From Calvatia gigantea (taxonomy: Eukaryota > Basidiomycota > Agaricomycetes > Agaricales > Lycoperdaceae), in NCBI GenBank assembly GCA_025093985.1, contig JACAAK010000009.1, positions 1,364,001-1,428,000 of the forward strand: a stretch of 64,000 nt of DNA, in the 5' to 3' direction. Positions 59,169-64,000 of this stretch are shown piece after piece; the stretch's first letter is position 1, and every line of letters begins with the position of its first letter. The notes beneath the pieces are model-generated. The model made no database searches and was not told where the DNA came from. It worked only from the letters and a program-made list of their open reading frames with translations. The translations under genes and the position numbers were made by a program.

Positions 59169-60054
59169 AGCATCTTCAAAGGTTGGCCCCCAGTACTCCT
59201 TTTTGGATATACCCTCCTGGTATGCTTTGGCAAAGGCAGAGTCGTGGTTGAGCTGGTGAAGAAATCAATGAATGTCTCACCAGGTCGTCGGACATACTCA
59301 CCGCGGTAACAGCTAAGCTAAACTGGCTCATGGGATGGAGTGTAGGCGGGCACCGGTCGAGGACCTCTTCTACAAATTCAGGGATGGAGGCGCGAGCTGC
59401 CCAATCCCTGGAGAGCTCCGTGACTTGCTCCTGTGTAGGGACTTCACCGGTAACCAAAAGCCAGAAGAGGGCCTCCGGAAGGGGTTCTTCACCGCCTGGA
59501 GCCCTAGGAAGCTCCTTTTGGATTTCGGGGATGGTCTTGCCTCGGAAACGGATACCTTCCTCTGGGAACCAAGAATTGCATTAAAACTAAAATAAGATAC
59601 AATGGAATTGGTCAGATGACGTACCGGCATCCAGAACAGAACCATCCCAGATTAAGGCAGGAAGACCACGCATGCCACTGGAAGTTTGACGTCAGGGCCA
59701 AAGTCATTAACGGTAAAGGGAAAAAAGACTCGCCTGTATAGCTGGTCGACAACAACGGGACCAAAAGATTTTTTGCCGTGCTCGGCGCGGGTGGCTTTTA
59801 CCTAGGCAAAAAAAAAAAAAAAAGGTAAGCTAAGCTAATAAAAGATACGAACAAGGAGGAGACTCACATTCTCAATTTCCGCCGGAATGAGCTCGGCGAG
59901 ACGCTCCTTGAGGGTAACAGGACGCGCCGTCGAGGAGAAGCGCAGGCCAGCGGCGCGGAAGGCCGAGGGGCGGGACTAGAAAGAAGGGTCATTAGCGAAG
60001 CTAGAGCTGGTGAAAAGAACCCACGTTGTTGAGAACAGCACGGACGAAAGACAT
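58223..60054 (-). CDS. CIT1: Citrate synthase, mitochondrial
   Basis: Condenses oxaloacetate and acetyl-CoA to citrate in the mitochondrial matrix. The first exon encodes [10 protein letters not shown], then [15 protein letters not shown], an Arg/Ser-rich targeting peptide. Catalytic regions are intact: Gly-Pro-Leu-His-Gly-Leu-Ala-Asn (first His, about 58830), Pro-Gly-Tyr-Gly-His-Ala-Val-Leu (second His, about 58690) and Asn-Val-Asp-Ala-His-Ser-Gly (Asp, about 58465). The end Leu-Glu-Arg-Pro-Lys-Ser-Tyr-Ser-Thr is conserved. At least eight exons; one intron holds a 16-base A run on the + strand at about 59808-59823. Mitochondrial rather than peroxisomal form is inferred from the presequence and lack of a peroxisomal tail. 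Confidence 0.95.
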
Positions 60055-60191
60055 GAGTGGAGAAAGAAAAAGATAGGGTGTTTTTGCTGTTCCATCCCTT
60101 TTCAAGCCGGTGGGCAATCCCGGAAAACAAAGAGTCACGTGCAACATTACAACACAAATATGATCATCTCCGTCTGTTCTGAAATTAAAAC
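60055..60191. promoter_or_regulatory. Short bidirectional promoter (CIT1 / TRM8)
   Basis: Only 137 bp lie between the divergent start codons of citrate synthase and TRM8, so both promoters and 5' leaders must share this DNA. No classic TATA box is obvious. Confidence 0.6.
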
Positions 60192-60978
<787 letters not shown>

Positions 60979-61001
60979 CATCTCAGTCCGTAACGAAAAA
61001 T

Positions 61002-61901
61002 TTATAGATCAATCATATGTTCGTCTCCGTCCCTGTCTACACCAGTTTTCTGGCTCCCCATCGCATTGATCAATGTGCTAGTTCGTCCCATCACTGCATT
61101 CTTCATCTCCCTATGCAGTACCTTCCCTGCCTCTCCTGCAAGCCTGAAAATTTCCTCGAATCGGTCCACATGCAGGCGGGTTTCCATTGTCACCAAAGCC
61201 ACCTTGCCTGTTTTTGGCATTACTGCCACTGTTACATGTGGCACATCGTTCTCCTCCAAGGTCGTAAGATCCAGTAGAGGTGACGTTGAATGTACCCCTC
61301 CTGTGACTGCACAAACAAAATCCAGCAGCGGGACTCCCGCATTTATCAGGGCTAATGTCGTTCCGTTGATGCACGCTTGTAATAGTCCCCCATCTTGTTG
61401 TAAGACCGTGATATAGACATCGATTTGCGAGCGAGGATATAGCGTAGTTTGGATGACGGGTTCAAACGTAGATTTAATGGTTGATCCTATCTCAAGTACT
61501 CGTCTATAACCTTGTGTTACCTCGGCCCCAGGTGAAACGAGGTTCATAACACTCACCTGTCGCCGCGTGATCGCTTGCGCCGTTCACCCGTGCTGAAGGC
61601 CGCCACATTTACCTCCACGTTGATATTGGCGCGGTCGTGTATTGTCTGCGACCGCATTTTCGCCTCCCGAGGCCCGAACACCGATACAAGAATCTGCGTG
61701 AGGCCATGATTGATAATTGCAGAGCCGTCCGCTTGGCCTTGCTGTGCGAGATTGATCGTTATGTCTCGCAATTCAAATTGACGCCTGCCGTCCGAGCGAT
61801 AGCCACCATCGTTCAGCACTTCCACGCGCGAACCCTGTTCAAACCGGACCCTGAACCATGAGGAAGAATGTTCAAAAACATAAGAGGCGGAAACAAACCA
61901 T
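61002..61901 (-). CDS. SKI6: Exosome core subunit RRP41 (Ski6)
   Basis: A RNase PH-like ring subunit of the RNA exosome. Three exons: an exon consisting only of the ATG (61901-61899), then 61834-61557 and 61503-61002, for about 260 residues. The large frame has no usable ATG. Splicing ATG onto Gly-Ser-Arg-Val-Glu-Val-Leu-Asn-Asp-Gly-Gly-Tyr-Arg-Ser-Asp-Gly-Arg-Arg gives the exact N-terminus of the family, with intron ends GTTTGT and AACAG. Conserved segments Gln-Ile-Asp-Val-Tyr-Ile-Thr-Val-Leu-Gln-Gln-Asp-Gly-Gly and Ala-Cys-Ile-Asn-Gly-Thr-Thr-Leu-Ala-Leu are present. As in other eukaryotes the ring subunit is expected to be catalytically inactive. Confidence 0.93.
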
Positions 61902-62002
61902 GATGGGATTTAGCTGAAAGGGCTGATTTGGGTTTTTGATCCCAAATCTGCTCCAGGGCTATTTATACTTCAGTCCTTCGTCGCCCCATCTTTATCACCT
62001 CC

Positions 62003-63735
62003 ATGGCTGCCACAGTCGAAAGTTCCATTTTTCCCGCATCGATCCTCGATACGGACTTGTACAAAGTGCGCTTGTGTTCTCGGTCAAAGTATACGTCCTC
62101 ACCTTGGCGTTTTAGTTAACGATGCAGCAAGCGGTATTGCGCCACTTTCCAGGTGTCCAAGGAACATACCGGTTCACTAATCGCAACAAAAACACGGTGT
62201 TCTCGCGTCAATGCGCCGAGAAATTCCGCGCATCCTTGGCTTGTCAGTGTACTGGTATTGATATATGCGCCTTGGTCTTCATGACTCGCCCCTCCAGCCT
62301 TTGGGCGCCTGGCCCTCACTTCCGAGCAGCGAAAGTGGCTGGAGTCAACTTGCCCCTATTTTACTAAGGACTATCTTGATTACTTGTCAGCTTTCCGTTT
62401 CAACCCCGAGCAAGTCAAAGTGACTTTTGTCCCAACTTCGGAGGACGGGCTCACAGGTCAAATCGAGATGGAAGCCACTGGTCCCTGGGCGGAAACAATA
62501 CTATGGGAGGTTCCTCTCATGGCAATCCTTAGCGAAACCTATTTCCGAACCAGCGATACGGATTGGAGTTACGATGGTCAACAAGGTGCCACTCATGGAC
62601 CTCCGTCGAATTTTTCAATGACGAGCCTGAGTTTCTTTTTAGATCTCGCATTCGACAAAGGCAGGGCATTGCTTGAGGCTGGTTGCCTCTTTAGTGAATT
62701 CGGCACTCGGCGAAGGAGGTCTTTCCACACCCAGGATCTCGTTATCCAAGGGCTTATTCGCGCCTCAAAGGAGAAAAGTGACACGAGTGGCCGCTTTAAT
62801 GGAACCAGTAATGTGAGTTCTGGTGGCTTTTGCTGGCGTCACCTCAAGCAGATTCCTAGGTTCACCTCGCATACAAGTACAACCTTGCCCCAATAGGCAC
62901 TATAGCTCAGTGAGTTTCGATTTCACGCATCGCCTGTGCGTTGAGCTGACGGCCATCGGTTAGTGAATGGTTCATGGGTGTACGTATCCTGTGCTCCTTT
63001 ATTGTCGTTTGTTGAACCGCCAATAGATCGGAGCGTTGCGAGGATATGAACATGTTAACGACACTGCGCTTAAACTCTGGGAGGAGGCCTATCCAAATGC
63101 CCCTGCCCTCCTCATTGCCCTCACAGATACCTTTTCCACCAAAGCCTTCTTCAAAGTGAGGTTTCTTCCCATTTGAAAATAAGTGTTTTCTTAGAATATC
63201 CCGTAGGAATTAGAGCGGAATCCGGAACGCGCAAGAAAATGGACCGGGCTTCGTCAGGATTCTGGCGACCCGATGGTATTTGCGCCCCGTGTCAAGCAGA
63301 TGTATGAGACGCTCAGAATAGATTATCATGAAAAAGTCTTGGTGTATTCCGACGCTTTAAACGTCAAGAAGGCTTTGAAGATCAACCAACAGTGTCGTGA
63401 ATTCGGGTTTGAGAAAGGTAATGCCATGCTCGCTGCTATCTCTTCTCGTTTCTGACACATTTCCACAGTGTCCTTTGGAATTGGGACATTCTTCACCAAT
63501 GACTTCCGCAAGCTTTCAAGTGGACTGACGGAGGAGAGCAAGGCACTCAATATGGTCATCAAAATTTCCTCTGTGAACGGTGCGCCCTGCGTCAAGATCA
63601 GCGATGACTTGGACAAGGTAAAATCTCCTCTTTTTTGGAAATAAAAATCCTGACATACATATCTGTACCTAGAACACTGGAGATAAAGAGGTGGTGGCAC
63701 ATGTTAAACAAGTATTTGGTCTGGTAGAGCATTGA
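62003..63735 (+). CDS. NPT1: Nicotinate phosphoribosyltransferase
   Basis: Converts nicotinate and PRPP to nicotinate mononucleotide in NAD salvage. The first exon 62003-62065 encodes Met-Ala-Ala-Thr-Val-Glu ... Leu-Asp-Thr-Asp-Leu-Tyr-Lys; splicing then gives Leu-Thr-Met-Gln-Gln-Ala, the invariant start of the domain. Further motifs: Tyr-Arg-Phe-Thr-Asn-Arg; Phe-Ser-Glu-Phe-Gly-Thr-Arg-Arg-Arg (62690-62720); His-Glu-Trp-Phe-Met-Gly; Leu-Thr-Asp-Thr-Phe; and Leu-Arg-Gln-Asp-Ser-Gly-Asp-Pro (63250). It ends Phe-Gly-Leu-Val-Glu-His at 63735. The second intron is placed at the phase-1 join giving Ala-Ser-Phe-Gly-Arg-Leu-Ala-Leu-Thr. About nine exons. A 101-bp divergent promoter is shared with RRP41. 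Confidence 0.94.
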
Positions 63736-63872
63736 GGATAGGTTGTGGTTTATCAAGGCTGGGTTACTGTAAATCAACTGTAATAGATTAACTGGTGCGC
63801 AAGTCACATGATGTCCACTGGAATATACGAGGGGGGTCATTGAAAGTTTGAACTTGGAACTTTTGCTTAGCC

Positions 63873-64000
63873 ATGGCGGACGCACGGGCACTCCTCCGTG
63901 CCAAGCGACAAGAAGCTCGTATCTCACATCCCCTCGCTTCATACAATGCTGCTGGACAACTCAGGTGCATTATTTGTGGAACCCTCGTCAAGTTTGCATC
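63873..64000 (+). CDS. ZNF830/CCDC16-like zinc-finger protein (partial, 5' end)
   Basis: The frame opens Met-Ala-Asp-Ala-Arg-Ala-Leu-Leu-Arg-Ala-Lys-Arg-Gln-Glu-Ala-Arg and reaches Leu-Arg-Cys-Ile-Ile-Cys-Gly-Thr-Leu-Val-Lys before the window ends. This fits the N-terminal helix and the first Cys-x2-Cys of the U1-like zinc finger of ZNF830 relatives, nuclear proteins linked to splicing. Only 42 codons are visible, so the call rests on this N-terminal pattern. Confidence 0.7.
   Translation, partial: MADARALLRAKRQEARISHPLASYNAAGQLRCIICGTLVKFA

Overview
The window is a fungal nuclear fragment, most likely from an Agaricomycete (Basidiomycota). The support is dense short introns (about 45-85 bp, many ending in CTAG or CAG), several GC-AG introns, a DUF6533-type seven-helix membrane protein (a basidiomycete family), and gene models such as a UBR1 N-recognin and a PGAP2-fused CWH43 that fit basidiomycete layouts. 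I cannot place it to order or species. Coordinates of spliced genes were worked out by hand from splice sites and reading frame.

Left third (1 to about 13 kb): an accessory, transposon-rich region. A decayed hemerythrin-like (HHE) gene and an O-methyltransferase (OMT) lie on the + strand. They are mirrored by an OMT and an intact HHE gene on the - strand (10191-12984). This is an inverted duplication of a two-gene HHE-OMT module. Between the two OMTs lies a nest of transposons whose order of insertion can be read from target-site duplications: two inverted copies of a MITE with 9-bp duplications; a fold-back element with an 8-bp duplication inside the first copy; a 524-bp solo LTR with a 5-bp duplication inside the fold-back element; a Tc1/mariner element with TA duplications between the copies; and a 592-bp TA-flanked element inside the second copy. 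From 2458 to 7963 I find one CpG in about 5.5 kb, with CpG-to-TpA or CpA differences between the two MITE copies. That fits methylation-driven or RIP-like decay.

Middle (15 to 40 kb): a DUF6533 membrane protein; CWH43 (GPI-anchor lipid remodelling); a COG0523 metal-chaperone GTPase; a J-domain protein; a Zn2Cys6 transcription factor; a TVP38/TMEM41 VTT-domain protein; a glutamine-rich ARID protein resembling SWI1 of the SWI/SNF complex, with two apparent frameshifts; and a CWC16/CCDC130 splicing factor.

Right part (40 to 64 kb): housekeeping genes packed closely: RPS20, an inositol-polyphosphate 5-phosphatase with large insertions, a GH18 chitinase with a CBM5/12 module, TRAPP subunit Trs33, UBR1, a mitofissin (Atg44/DUF1748), SmG, citrate synthase, TRM8, exosome subunit RRP41, nicotinate phosphoribosyltransferase, and the start of a ZNF830-like gene at the right edge. 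Several are divergent pairs with very short shared promoters, or convergent pairs with almost no spacer. The genes here do not form one pathway. The only module that looks like a functional unit is the HHE-OMT pair, and its function is unknown.
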